Positions 23,741-35,329 of a stretch of 64,000 bases of DNA are shown here, piece by piece. Positions within the stretch are counted from its first letter, which is position 1, and every line of letters starts with the position of its first letter. The stretch covers positions 15,407,631 through 15,471,630 of the forward strand of contig NC_080571.1 of assembly GCF_030247185.1 (NCBI RefSeq), in the 5' to 3' direction. Under the pieces are notes generated by a model. The model had not been told where the DNA came from. It saw nothing but the letters and a program-made list of their open reading frames with translations, and searched no databases. The translations under genes and the position numbers were made by a program. The DNA comes from Malaya genurostris. Lineage: Eukaryota; Arthropoda; Insecta; Diptera; Culicidae.

Positions 23741-25085
23741 GTGAAATACAATGGAAACGAAACGAATCAAGGAACTGCCACCAATAAGACGATAAGCCGG
23801 AAGAACTCAAAAAGCCAAAACAAGCAGAAGAATTGAAATAACCAAAACATACCCAAAACAAAGAAACAAAAAGAAGAAAACCGAAAAATGAGTGCGAGTG
23901 AACAAAAAAAGGAAAGAATTAACAAGAATATGAAATACCGAAATGATGAGATAAAAAAAAGTATTAGTAACTAAAAAATTGAAAAATTAAAAAACGTTTG
24001 AAAGAACGCAAAGAAGAAACAGAACGAGCCGAACAAAATAGTGAATAAAACCAAAGAACCAGAAAAATCAGATGAATTAACAAAACCAACAGAAGAAACA
24101 GAAAACCAAGAGAACTAAATGAACGAAAACCAGAGCAACCAAAAGAATCCGAAAAACCAAAAGATATATAGAAAACACCGAAACGAAAAGAACCAGACGA
24201 AAGAAAATCAGGAAAATATGACCTCAAGAGCAAGAAAAAAGAACCAGAAAAAACGAAAACCCAAAAGATACAGAAGAACCAGATAAAACCAAAAAAAAAA
24301 CAAAAGTACTTGGAAAACCAAAAGAATCGGAGGAAACATAATAACCAGAAAAACTACAGAAAAAAAAGAAAAACCAGGAAAATCTGATAAATTAGCAGAG
24401 CCATAAGAAACAATAGAACCAAAAAGGCAAACAAACCTGGAAAAATTAAAAATCTAAAACAATGTGAAAACCCAGGAAAACCAAACGAATCAAAACAACC
24501 AAAAAAACCAGAAAAACCACCAAACCCAGAAAAATCAAAAGAACCAGCCGAAATTAGAGAATCAGGAAAATGAAACAAATCAGACGAATCCGATATATCT
24601 AGAAGAACCAAAAAATCAGATGAATCACAAGATATAAAAACCCAAAAGAAACTAGAAAAAGAGTGATCTCAAAACAATCAGTAACACCAAAAGAAGAAAA
24701 AGAAACACAAGAAACAGATAACATAAAATTACTCAAAGATCAAATGAACGAAAAACTCAAATGAGCCAGATAAACCATAAATATTAAGTGACTCAGAAGG
24801 GCCAAAAGAATCAAAAGAAGCGAAAAAACAACAAGAAGAATGTAAACCAAACGAATCAGATAAATCAGTAAAACCAGGAAAACCAGTACACCAGAAGGAA
24901 AGGGAAAAACAAAAAAGGAGGAAAAAGCAACAATAGAATCAACGAGAACACGAAATATCGAAATGGCCAAAAATATTACGATACAATGAGATTAACATGA
25001 GAAAAAACAAATCAGAAAGAACAGAATGAAATAACGAAAAAAACAAAAAGTACGAAAGAATCAAAGAACAATGAACGAACAATTT

Positions 25086-27240
25086 TAGAGTCAAAGAGTC
25101 TCGTTTAATTTCATTAATTCCATAAATTCAAGAGTTCCAGAGTAAAAAGTTCTTAAGAAAATGAAAGGATTGAAAAGTCCCAATCTAAGTCTAAGAGTCA
25201 ATGAATTTAAAAGTTGTTCACACTTTTTTCCAGTAAAAAAAATTCGAGACAATTCACACAATTTTACTTCGATGTCGAGAATTCAGCTCGCTCCATTTCC
25301 TATAATTTGCGGCCAACTTTATCTTGATCTTGTCCAATGTAGTCGTTTAGTGTCCAAATTACGTTTTTTTTTCCTGGCAAAATATTCACCTGCAAAGTTT
25401 TACCGAACTGAAACCCTGAAAAAAACTGCAACCTGATAAAGTCATCGATCACTGAAAGCTGATAACGGCAAACGGAGCCGTCGTTGCCGTGGTTGGTCAA
25501 ATTTTGTTTAATGAGCTCATTATGCTATGCTCTCTTTTTAGAGGTTCACTCGGTAAACAAGTAATTTTGAGCAATTTCATGAGCATAAATCATGTACCGA
25601 TAAGAAACAACTGCGTTTTTTGCAACACAGTCAGTGGCTACTGCGATTCCTCCGGAAATCCCTGATGGAACGAGGCCCTGGCTCAACTGTCACTGCTGTC
25701 ACAAAGAGCGAACAAGGGGTAGGTTTATTTTGCACATTATTCTTGCCAAAGTAGGATCCACATACCAAAAACCGAAAACATGATTTGAGATCTTTTCAGA
25801 AACGTGCAGAACCAGAAGCAGTAAAGAGGCTGTTCCCTTTAATTACGCTTCACTGGTTATTTGAGCTCAGAACTGTTTTCGTGATTTTTTTGTATATTCA
25901 TTTATTTATATTTGTTTATGTTTTTTTTTTTCGGCAGAAAAGCCAACAAGCTTTGACGACTTGGCAGCGAACCTCGGGGCGTTTTTCTCGTACTAGGGTG
26001 GGACAATGGAATATGCACTCGAAAAAATTTTACTCTCAACACTGATTTTAGCAGATTCAATATTAGTAACAGGTTGTGATTACGCACCAGAATTAATCCA
26101 ACCATCGAGGAACAGCTTCCACCCTAGGTTCATATTTTGCTGCAAAATGCAACCGGGCTTGTTCTCGATTAGCTGCCTGACTTATGCCACACATCGTAAA
26201 TTACAGCACGAAATTGAGTTATGGATGCGATGCGTGAATTGACGACGCACGGACCCCGTGACGGACCGGATCACCGAGTAGAATACAAGTCATCGCGACA
26301 AGGCCAACATTGATTTGACTTGTTTTCCTACCCCGGGTTGCCGCTTGCCAAGAATGACGATGTGCGATGGCTTGCTTCGATGCACTCTGATTAATTATTG
26401 TTCGGCAGGAAATCTGACGGGACAGCGCTGAACATTGGACACCAGCGCCAACCGGACTTGGGGCTACAAAATTTACTTAATCATAATTTCACCACAATGC
26501 CGAGAGTGGAGGTTTGACTAGCTGGGACCTGCCAAGCGCTTGGCATTCGTTGAACTGCACTGCACTTCACGTGAGGTCATTAAGGCTTCGATGAAAATTA
26601 ATCATTTTTATTGAATGATCATACTGTTTTACGATTCGGAGTCCATACGGAGTATGTATGCTGAAATTGATTTTCTTAGTCCGATTTTAGCTGCACTGAC
26701 TTGTGATTTTATTTTCTTGAAGATTAACTGAATTGACCACCCCGAAGTGAAGTGGAAGGCGAGGTCTCTCGCATCGGTAAAATCAGGCCACAGCGTCGCT
26801 GGTGGTTGTAAGCGAAGGCATTCGCCGGGAGCAAGGGATTTGATATTGAATTAGATGATAACTTTTCAGTTGACCAGAACATTGTCAAGCAATACTCATT
26901 TAGATATATTGATAGTGTTTGGCCAAATGAGGATTTTTCTTAAAGTTTAAATTTGTTTTTATAAATTCACAAATACCATTTTAAGGTTGAAAGTTTGAAA
27001 AAAAATATTTTTTCGAAATATTCACCTTGTATTTATTCCCTGCAGAGTCGCAAGATCTACGAGAAAATGAAAAGCATTTTAATGAATTCTGACAGTCAGA
27101 ATTGTCAACACAACAGAATTTTGGCATCAATAGAGAAGAGCCTATATGAGCGCAGGGCCAAAATATATTAATGTGACCAAAAAACTTCCGTTACCCTATT
27201 TTCATTTCGCTTTTTTTTCACGAACTGGTAAGCCAAACTG
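25086..27240. other. Unique DNA, GC-richer between ~25630 and 26830
   Basis: No transposon motif or credible coding frame. The segment 26240-26830 looks single-copy and balanced. Candidate host intron or intergenic regulatory DNA. Confidence 0.4.
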
Positions 27241-27249
27241 TGACTAGTC

Positions 27250-30200
27250 CAGCAAAAACCCTTACCAAACATACCAAACCTAAGACCTCCTGCACGTGCA
27301 AGTGCATTAGATTTATCTCTTTGCTCGACTTCAATTCGACTAGATTGCACCTGGAAAGTATTTCCTAATTTACACGATAGCGATCATTTACCAATCATCA
27401 TCTCAATTAGCAGTAACAAAGGCATTGCTAAATCAGTTAATATTCCATATGATTTGACAAAAAATGTTGACTGGATTAAATACCAAAGTAGTATCTCAAG
27501 TACTTGGAACTCAATGGAAGAGCTCCCCTTACTTGAAGAATATGACTTCCTCGTTTGTTCGATTCTGGAGACCGCAGAACAAGCGCAAACCAAACGATTT
27601 CTTGGTCCATCGTCTAACAGAAGCCCTCCAAACCCTTGGTGAGACAAAGAGTGCACAGATGCTAAACACGCGAAACAAAATGCTTTCAAGACGTTTTTAA
27701 AACGAGAAGCAGGATCTTGATTTTAGAAACCAAGTACAAGAGCATACTTCGGGCCAAGAAATGTAGCTATTGGAGACATTTTGTCGAAGGTTTGTCAAGA
27801 GAAACCTCAATGAACACTCTTTGGAATACGGCCAGACGAATGAGGAATCGTAACGTAGGAAACGAGAGTGAGGAATACTCGAACCGATGGATATTTGATT
27901 TTGCGAGGGAAGTTTGTCCAGATTCTGTTCCTACGCATGGCATTATTAGGGAGTCTTCTCCAAATAATGGTTCCATTGATAGCCCCTTTTCAATGATGGA
28001 ATTTTCCATGGAACTCATGTCTTGTAACAATAACGCTCCTGGGTTGAACAGAATTAAATTCAACTTGGTGAAGAATCTGCCCGACCTCGCAAAAAGACGT
28101 TTGTTGGAATTGTTCAACAAGTTTCTTGAGCAAATTATTGCTTCACCTGACTGGAGGCAAATGAGAGTTATCGCCATTCAAAAGTCGGGGAAACCAGCTT
28201 CCAATCATAACTCATATAGACCCATTGCAATGTTGTCCTGCATCAGAAAATTGTTCGAAAAAATTATTCTTCGACATCTCGACACTTGGGACGAGACGAA
28301 CGGTTTGTTGTCAGATACTCAGTTTGTCTTGCGTAGAAATAAAGAGACGAATGATTGCCTTGCATTACTTTCGACTGACATCCAAATTGCCTCCTCTCAA
28401 AAACAACAAATGGCATCCGTATTTTTAGACATTAAAGGAGCATTTGATTCAGTTTCCATTGATGTTCTTTCAGACAAGCTCCATCAACATGGACTTCCAG
28501 CGGTTATAAATAATTATTTTCACAACCTTTTGTCAGAGAAGTGCATGTATTTTACACATAGCGATTTGGCCACATTCAGAATTAGCTACATGGGTCTACC
28601 GCAAGGCTCATGCCTCAGCCCGATCATTTATAATTTTTACGTGAATGACATTGACAGCTGTCTTGTAACCCCATGTACACTAAGACAATTGGCAGATGAT
28701 GGCGTAGTTTCAGTTACTGGACCCAAAGCTATTGATCTGCAAAAACCATTGCAAGATACCTTAGATAACTTGTCCGATTGGGCTGTTCATCTGGGTATCG
28801 AATTCTCTGCGGAGAAAACAGAGCTGGTCGTCTTTTCAAGAAAGCATGATCCCGCACAGCTTCAGCTTCATATGATGCGAAGAATTATCGAACAGGTTTT
28901 GACTTTCAAATACCTCGGAGTGTGGTTTGATTCCAAATGCACTTGGGGAGGACACAGTAGGTGTCTGATAACAAAAGTAGTAACAAAGAGTAAATTTTCT
29001 TCGAACAATAACAGGATCTTGGTGGGGTGCTCATCCGGAAGATCTAATAAAATTGTATCAGACTACGATACTTTCAGTGATGGAATATGGATGGGTTTGC
29101 TTTCGTTCCGCTACAAACTCTCATATTATCAAACTTGAGCGAATTCAGTATCGTTGCAATATCGAATTGCCTTAGGCTGCATGCATTCGACGCATACAAT
29201 GAGTCTCGAAGTTTTGGCGGGAGTTCTTCCCTTGAAAGATCGTTTTTGGGAGCTTTCATCGCGACTGTTAATAAGATGTGATGTGCTGAATCCCATGGTA
29301 ATTAATAATTTCGAACGACTAGTCGAGCTTCGATCTCAAACAAAATTCATGACAGTATATTTTAACCATATGTCACAGGAAATCAACCCTTCAAGATATA
29401 TTCCTATCCGTGTTAGCATCCTGAATGGCCCTGATTCAACTCTATTTTTCGACACATCCATGCAGTGCGAAGTGCGTGGAATCCCGGAACACCTACGCTC
29501 GATGGAAATCCCAAAAATATTTAAAAGTAAGTTCAGGCATATTGACTCTGAGAAAATATTTTACACGGACGGATCATTAATTGAAGAGGCTACTGGGCTA
29601 CCGTGCCTGAACGACATATTGAATAATAATTATCAAATCACAATAGTTTGGATCCCGGCTCATTGCTCCACTCCAGGCAGTGAAAGATCCGATATTTTAG
29701 CCAAATGTGGTGCTATTGAGGGTGAAATTTATGAGAGACCGATTGCTTTCAACGAATTCTATAGCGCGTCTCGCCAAAGAACACTTGCCAGCTGGCAAGC
29801 TTCTTGGGATAAAGATGATCTGCGTCGGTGGATGCACTCAATTATTCCAAAAATATCGACAAAGGCATAGTTCAGGGGAATGGATGTGAGTAGGCACTTC
29901 ATTCGTGTGATATCCAGACTCATGTCCAATCACTACACGTTAGATGCACACCTTCTTCGAATTGGACTTTCCGAAACTAATCATTATGCTTGTGGCGAAG
30001 GCTATCGCGATATTGATCATGTCGCTTGTACATGCGTGGAGTATCGAGATGTCAGATCTCAACTAATAAATTCGATACATTCTTGCTTATTGTGACCTTT
30101 CTTACATGAAACTTCTTTATCATTTCATGAAGACAATTGGAGTTTCAACTTAATGATTGACCTTTTTGCGACTTAGTTCTGACTCCTACTGCGTCCATTA

Positions 30201-30250
30201 GTTCATCCAATAGCAAAATTTTAATAAAAATGATGTGCTGAAACAATCTC
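27250..30250 (+). mobile_element. 5'-truncated I-superfamily non-LTR retrotransposon
   Basis: The order is end of an endonuclease domain, reverse transcriptase, RNase H remnant and a C-terminal zinc-knuckle-like tail, all on the + strand. An RNase H after the RT points to the I superfamily (I, Loner, Outcast or R1-like clades) rather than Jockey or RTE; clade not resolved. The 5' boundary near 27250 and the 3' boundary near 30250 are estimates. I did not see a clear poly-A tail or target duplication. Confidence 0.85.
27284..30095 (+). pseudogene. LINE ORF2: endonuclease end, RT, RNase H remnant
   Basis: At 27300-27410 the frame reads SALDLSLCSTS and then DSDHLPIIIS, the C-terminal strand of an APE-type endonuclease. 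A linker with SPPNPWWDKEC follows at about 27615-27650. The RT frame 27717-29138 (473 codons) has SYRPIAMLSCIRKLFEK, FLDIKGAFDS (residues 236-245), GLPQGSCLSP (293-302) and the catalytic LADDG (325-329). The frame shifts near 29140 to 29154-29870, which carries 'TDG' of RNase H and then VWIPAHC directly; the middle of RNase H with its other acidic residues has been deleted. The tail at 29880-30095 contains RIGLSETNHYACGEGYRDIDH. Dead because of truncation, frameshifts and the RNase H deletion. The RT core itself looks intact. Confidence 0.9.
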
Positions 30251-30603
30251 GAAATAGGTTATGAAATCAACTACAAAATGTATATGGAATATGTTCTATT
30301 AAACTCAAAGCGTTGTGACCATATTAGTATTATATTAGGATAAGAATTCTATGTAAAAGTGATGCTACGGCGAAGAAAAACTTTTGTAAATTGTCTTAAG
30401 AAATAATCGTATTTATGGAAAAATGCCATTTCTGCCGTACATGTATAAGACCATTTAAAAGTCCATTTATAGAGCACAACAATCTACAAGACTTGTGATG
30501 ATGCGATAGATTTTGAGAGGTGGAACTCCGATTCGTGAAGAACGGAAAACATCTTCCAAATTTATAAGTCATACTAGTTGACGACCATACAAACAAATTG
30601 TGG
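30251..30603. other. Unclassified AT-rich spacer
   Basis: The part from about 30390 may belong to the mariner relic that follows, since the next identifiable sequence on the minus strand is its C-terminal coding part. Nothing firm can be said. Confidence 0.35.
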
Positions 30604-30862
30604 CTATACTGGTTTCAGTTTATGTTTTCGGAAGTTGTGGTCTACGATTCTAAACCGAAGCTCACATCGATTTCTCAGAGATTGTAAGAGGTTTGGGAAC
30701 AGATAATAGTTCGAGGGAGCCAAATCAGGTGAACAGGGTGGACGGGCAAGTAATTGGAGCCCTAAGCCGTTTATTTCAACCATGGTAGCGATGCTCATAT
30801 GCCCAAGATAAGGTCATTTGACGGCGATTTTGTTCCTTAATCGCTTCATTGTTGCACGTTAA
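30604..30862 (-). pseudogene. Mariner transposase C-terminal fragment (second lineage)
   Basis: On the minus strand the frame reads ATMVEINGLGLQLL, then ARPPCSPDLAPSNYYLFPNL. This is the region around the third catalytic residue of mariner (SPDLAPSD). The catalytic aspartate is asparagine here (APSN). The sequence differs from the Himar1-like copies (NYYLFPNLLQSL instead of DFFLFSDLKRML), so it is another family. No ends were seen. Confidence 0.75.
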
Positions 30863-30889
30863 TAGTTGCAGTTCTGTTTTAACACTCCG

Positions 30890-31190
30890 AGTACCAAGGG
30901 GGAGAAAAAAAGTGGGAACGATAATTTTGACTGACTATATCATAGCCATATTTGGACCGATTTCAAAACTATTTTTTACCATTAGAAAGATAAATTCATT
31001 AGGAATAAAATCCATTCATAACGATGGAAAACCGAATATTCTGTTCAAAGTTATTAAAAATAAGTTCCAACTAAAGTTTGTTGAAAAAAGTGGGAACGCT
31101 TACTTTGGCTGGCCATATCTCAGCTGTTAGAAGTCCGATTTTGAAAACTTGTTTATCCATTAGACAGATACGTCTATCACAACATAAATG
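30890..31190 (+). repeat. Tandem pair, ~178-bp spacing
   Basis: The segment starting 'aaaaaagtgggaacgataat' at 30904 is repeated from 31082 as 'aaaaaagtgggaacgcttac', each followed by a related stretch ending in 'cattagaaagata' or 'cattagacagata'. Diverged direct duplication. Confidence 0.65.
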
Positions 31191-31219
31191 GAAATTTTGG
31201 AATATCGATTTATTTTTAT

Positions 31220-31770
31220 ATTTTTGGTAAACATAAAATAAAAATTCTTGAGATTTTAGCTGAAAGTAAATTTAATCGGTTGGTACACGAACATTCTAGA
31301 ATGTTCTTTAATGCGTGTCACAAAGAACTCTAAGATTAAAAAATTTCTGTAAAAATCCAACATTTCTTGAGATTTTTAGTAAATATGATAGAATTTCCTG
31401 TTAAATATTTTAATTGAAACAATATTGAATCGATTGGTGATCAATAATGACTAAATGTTTGATATGAATTTCATGCTAAGTGTCAAACAGATTTAATTTT
31501 TTTTTAATTTTAAAATTTCTGTAAAATATCTAATTTTTGGATTTTCTTTAGTAATTTTGAAACTATTTTTTCCCGTACATTATAGCTTGAATAGAAACCA
31601 ATCGATCGGTGTGCAACAATGCTTAGCCGTATTCAGCATTCTTTGAATACTTCTAATATTTAAAAAAATTCTGCGAAAATATCGAATTTGTTGAGACATT
31701 TTCAGTAAAGTTGAAATTGATTTTTTCTAATACTTATAACTGATGTCAAATGCAATCTATTGTTATATGA
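31220..31770 (+). repeat. Diverged tandem repeats, ~150-175-bp unit
   Basis: The marker 'aaatttctgtaaaa' or close variants occur at about 31339, 31513 and 31666, each followed by 'ttagtaa' and then an '(g)aatcgattggt'-like box (31429, 31600, and an earlier one at 31273). That indicates three to four old tandem units. Confidence 0.6.
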
Positions 31771-31959
31771 TAATACATTTGTCGTCGCTTTGAATTTGAA
31801 GATCCCCGATCAGACGCCTATAATCCAACGGTTTTTACTGACGTATACAAAACGAGTAAATCATCTGATGGAAGCCGTGGCGAAAGGCTACGCCGAAGAA
31901 AGGAATGAGTGGCAAATTTATTTAATTTTTTTTTCTAATACTTATTTTTTGGGCCTTTT

Positions 31960-32076
31960 TGCCCATCTCTATAGAAAAGTATTAGAATTGCTGGAAAAAC
32001 CGACTTTTGAATGGAGCCTCGGAGACCCATAGTGTTATATACCATTCGATTCAGTTCGACGAGATCGGAAAATGTC

Positions 32077-32107
<31 letters not shown>

Positions 32108-32430
32108 ATGTGTGTGTGTGCTCTTTTCGAAGATATTTTTACGCTCAATTTTCTCAGAGATGACTGAACCGATTTTAACAAACTTATGTTCGTTTGAAAG
32201 CTACTGTCTGGCCATTGATCAAGTTCGAAGACCAAATGGCTGTGACTTTAGGTTCCGGAGGTATAATGGTATAAGTGACGTAACCGACAAAACACGTTGA
32301 TTTTTACCGCTCTTATTTTGGGATCACCTCTAATTTCGTAAAGCGCTAGTGCTCAAAAATTTAAGCACCTCAAAAAATGTCCTTATGCAAAATTTAGGCT
32401 AAATCGGACATGCGTAAGGGGTGCTGCCCG
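31960..32430 (+). repeat. GT-rich repeat family G, copy II (uninterrupted)
   Basis: Runs from 'tctatagaaaagtattagaa' through 'tgctggaaaaaccgactttt', 'gagatcggaaaatgtctgtg', a (GT)n run at 32082-32120, 'taacaaacttatgttcgttt', 'ggtataatggtataagtgac' and 'ctaatttcgtaaagcgctag', to 'gctaaatcggacatg'. It acts as the pre-insertion reference for mariner copy 1 and is reversed at 53215-53826. Confidence 0.8.
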
Positions 32431-32496
32431 GCGGTTAAGGTTTGAAAATTTGAAAATTTTCGATCTTGAAAAAGCACCATAGGGGGGAATACATGA

Positions 32497-32752
32497 AATT
32501 TCCGAAATCGAAAATTTTATTTGATGCCAAAAATCTTAAAATTGCATGAAACGTCGAAATTTAGTGATATTTAAAAAAAAAAATTTTTCGAGAAAATCGA
32601 GTTTCTGAGACATAGAAACATTTTGATATTTTGATGATAAGTCCCAGAAAGTCGATCTAAAAGAAAAATTTCGAGATGACACTAAATCTCGACGTTTCAT
32701 GCAATTCTAAGACTTTTGGCATCAAATTTTTTTTCGATTTCTCAAATTTCAA
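32497..32752. repeat. Inverted repeat with ~78-bp arms
   Basis: The arm 32497-32572 (aaatcgaaaattttatttga ... ) and the arm 32671-32752 are complementary apart from a few changes, sharing 'gcatgaaacgtcgaaattta' on one side and its complement on the other. The loop is about 100 bp. It sits directly before the transposase fragment below and may be a MITE or a rearranged end of that element. Confidence 0.75.
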
Positions 32753-32756
32753 GTAC

Positions 32757-33086
32757 TCTGGCTTTGTAGATTTAGAAGAGCCTGGAGATGAAATATTGGT
32801 TGACAAAGACTTCCCTCAAATCAAAACTGAATTATTCAAGCGTCAGTGTATTTCAGTAATGCCACCTTTCGCATTCAATCCTCAATTTACTAAGGAAGAA
32901 GTGATGGAGGGATATCAAATCGCAAGTGTTCGTATCCATGTGGAGAGAGCCATTCAAAAAATAAAAATTTATCGTATTTCATCACACTTGCACATTGAGC
33001 TTTTGTCAAAACTTGACAAAATTATGCACATTGCTTGTGTGTTGGCTAATACACAGGAACCACTGATAAATGGGGATCTAAAGTAA
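32757..33086 (+). pseudogene. Harbinger/PIF-type (DDE_Tnp_4) transposase C-terminal fragment
   Basis: The frame reads GFVDLEEPGDEILVDKDFPQ, then MPPFAFNPQFTKEEV, HVERAIQKIKIYRI and DKIMHIACVLANTQEPLI, and ends at the stop at 33084-33086. GDEILVDKDF carries the second catalytic aspartate and HVERAIQ the final glutamate of the DDE_Tnp_4 family (Harbinger/PIF and ISL2EU relatives). The first half of the protein, including the first aspartate, is missing. About 110 codons remain open. An apparent start further upstream at 32676 lies in the neighbouring inverted repeat and is not credible as the native start. Confidence 0.85.
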
Positions 33087-33194
33087 GAAAATAAATGCAA
33101 AAATGACTATGTATGCAAAACAAACTTTGTAGTAGGTACATTTTTGTGTATGTTGTTCATGCACTGCATACCCATGTACTTGTATTTCTGAGCT

Positions 33195-33248
33195 ATATAG
33201 ATAGCAATACAGCAGCTTTGACATAAGCTGCTGTATTGATATCTATAT
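33195..33248. repeat. 24-bp stem hairpin
   Basis: The arms 33195-33218 and 33225-33248 pair with one mismatch in 24 and have a 6-nt loop (TGACAT). The core is AATACAGCAGCTT / AAGCTGCTGTATT. The stem is shorter than an animal pre-miRNA (usually about 22 paired nucleotides with a larger loop and a lower extension), but not by much. Confidence 0.8.
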
Positions 33249-35329
33249 TGTATACAACATTTTCAATCCAGTAGACGATGCTACAAGAACTCGAGCCTCT
33301 CAATGCATGAACCGTGAGAGAAATTTTCTTCATTTCTTCGCTCCACTTCATACTCTGAGTAATTCATACCCTTAAAAAAAATTTACAGTCTGATAATAAT
33401 CGTTACTGTGTGGAATTTCCCAAGAGAGAATCGCGAGTTGACAATTATCGCAGAAAATCGAATCGATGATTCAACTTGATGATTCTCATACTAGGTTGCA
33501 ATATTTCAGAACCCTTGTGTGAAGTATTCACAGACATTTTCATAGACACAACTTATACAAAGGTTATATGCACATAGTTAGAATAAGCGGCAATAGTAAA
33601 ATGATTCTATCGCAATTATCCACTGCCGATACAGAATCAGATCGCGAAACGAGAATAAGCGACCGTTTGTTGCATCAGAGAGGATCCCCACAGCAGTGTG
33701 CTAACCTTTGATTCTCAGAAATGTCATCGAGTTAAATGAGCCATGCCGGGTTTTTGGTGTTGCGATGATATCCATCTCTCCTTGATGGCACTGATCAATC
33801 GTGTGAAGAGTTGCCAGCGTTCTTTGATACGATAAAAGCCATCCTTGCATATAATAGTGAGCCCACTTCGTTTTCTAATGGATGGCCTAATCGATCAGAG
33901 AACTGTTTCATTCTGTATGTTATACTAGTTGATGCACAAGCAATCCCTTGGTTTCTTTCAAAAATCGAAGAGGAAAATTTTGAAAACAATACCACACTAT
34001 TATGCATGAGAAAGGCATCATTACAACACTAGGTGAATTAAAACAGGTTTCTCTTAGCAACAATCGCCTGATTTCCAGTGAAGCCCATTGATTCAGTAGT
34101 ACAACCTTTTTATATATTATTAAATTGTACTTCACGTGGGCGGTTCCAAATCATGGGCAGATCTGTTTTTGACCGAGCATTTTCCTCATTTACGTAAACG
34201 CAAATTGAAGCTGCGTGTTTACAGTACCATTTGCCACCTTCACAAGCGCAACTGGTATTTTGAACTTTTCTATCTGTATTGTTTATCTGCAAAGAAGAGA
34301 ATTTTTGGTAAGTTTTTTTTTTCAATTGTTTTTGTACGCAAATTTTCCTAAACGATAATAATTAAAATAGGATAATAGAAATTTTCACGATTTCGCGTGC
34401 TGGTGACTCCAGGTGTTTCTCGTAAATTCAGTTCCCTGAATGAAAACATGGTCATTTCGTCGTTCCTCAAACACCTCACTTACGTGAAAATTTGTCATTA
34501 GTTTTCTCCCTTTCCTTATCGATTTACGGCGAAAACCAAGGGTTTTTATGGCTTGGAAGTGATTTTTAATAACTGTGCTCATTTTCAGGTTCTTTTTACA
34601 GCTTACAATTAAAATAATAGCAACTATATAAAGTCAAGTTTAGCTTGAAAAACTATGGGTAAGGATATCACAGGGCAAGCCCTTACAAGATGTCGCTTTG
34701 ATCACTATTTCGAGATATGCAGTTAGCCTATAATACGAAGTATGGTCGATTCGATACCAATTTTTGGTCGAATCGGGATAAACAATGCCACTCCAGCTCT
34801 TTCGGTTATAGTCTATTCGTAATCTTTTCTTTTTTTTATTTTATTTTATGCGAATGATTTCCCAAAAATTTTGAGATTGGTGAGCTAACCTCATTTAATT
34901 TATTTAGATACTCTGGCCATTTTTAGTTTAAGTCATTTGTTCCTTGGTCAAAGTGAGTAACACCCTTACATTCTATCAGTCACAGAAATATGAAACCATT
35001 GAAATTCTTATGCTAGAGTTATTATTTTTCTGTTAAAAAATAGTGCTTCAAAAAATAAACGATAACAAATTTCAAGATCAAATAATTCGCGAAAGATTTC
35101 GGGACCAGTAAATGACATTTATCATGTTTGCATATAAATTGAAAATAGTAATTCGTGTGAAGCCCACCGTGGTTGTCGTTCCAAGCATAATCAATTAGTA
35201 TTGAACTACAACATATTGCTATAAGATCTTGGGAGTAAGATTTCATCACCCTGTCAGATTTGTGGTAAGGCTTACTTCAATTCATTTTCAAATAAATTAT
35301 CCAATCGAACACTAGAGCAGTCAATCTAA
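33249..35329. other. Unclassified DNA
   Basis: Short frames at 33811-34032 and 34136-34351 have no motif. A 'gattcgatac ... tcgaatcggg' inverted word lies at 34747-34779. No transposon ends or tRNA were seen. Confidence 0.35.

Larger units (their letters stand above)
17272..25085 (+). repeat. 7.8-kb A/G-rich array in 9-nt phase with larger repeated blocks
   Basis: For almost 7.8 kb the + strand is built from degenerate 9-mers close to AGAAGAA(C/T)C, such as 'agaagaacc agaagaatc'. T is rare on this strand and the bias never inverts. Read in the right frame, the + strand gives Glu-Glu-Pro-Glu-Glu-Ser-like triplets and the - strand gives Ser-Ser-Gly-Ser-Phe. Both are constantly broken by stops, so I do not call a gene. 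Larger repeated blocks are present: 23160-23450 with 23451-23740; 20860-21125 with 23830-24110; 19955-20155 with 21735-21930 and 22525-22690; 18905-19055, 19535-19735 and 22070-22290. A transposase fragment sits at 17500-17722 and a non-array patch at 21503-21570. Confidence 0.9.

Noticed and set aside
17897..24970. Many minus-strand frames rich in Ser, Gly, Phe and Leu (SSGSF-like)
   Set aside because: They are the complement of the A/G-rich array. Frames are short, overlap in different phases and are cut by stops; no start or domain is consistent.
17272..25085. CRISPR array or bacterial repeat system
   Set aside because: No constant repeats with unique spacers; the unit is a degenerate 9-mer and the surroundings are animal transposons.
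31760..32032. 90-codon plus-strand frame
   Set aside because: The second half lies in repeat family G, and the first half (LKIPDQTPIIQRFLL) matched no family that I know.
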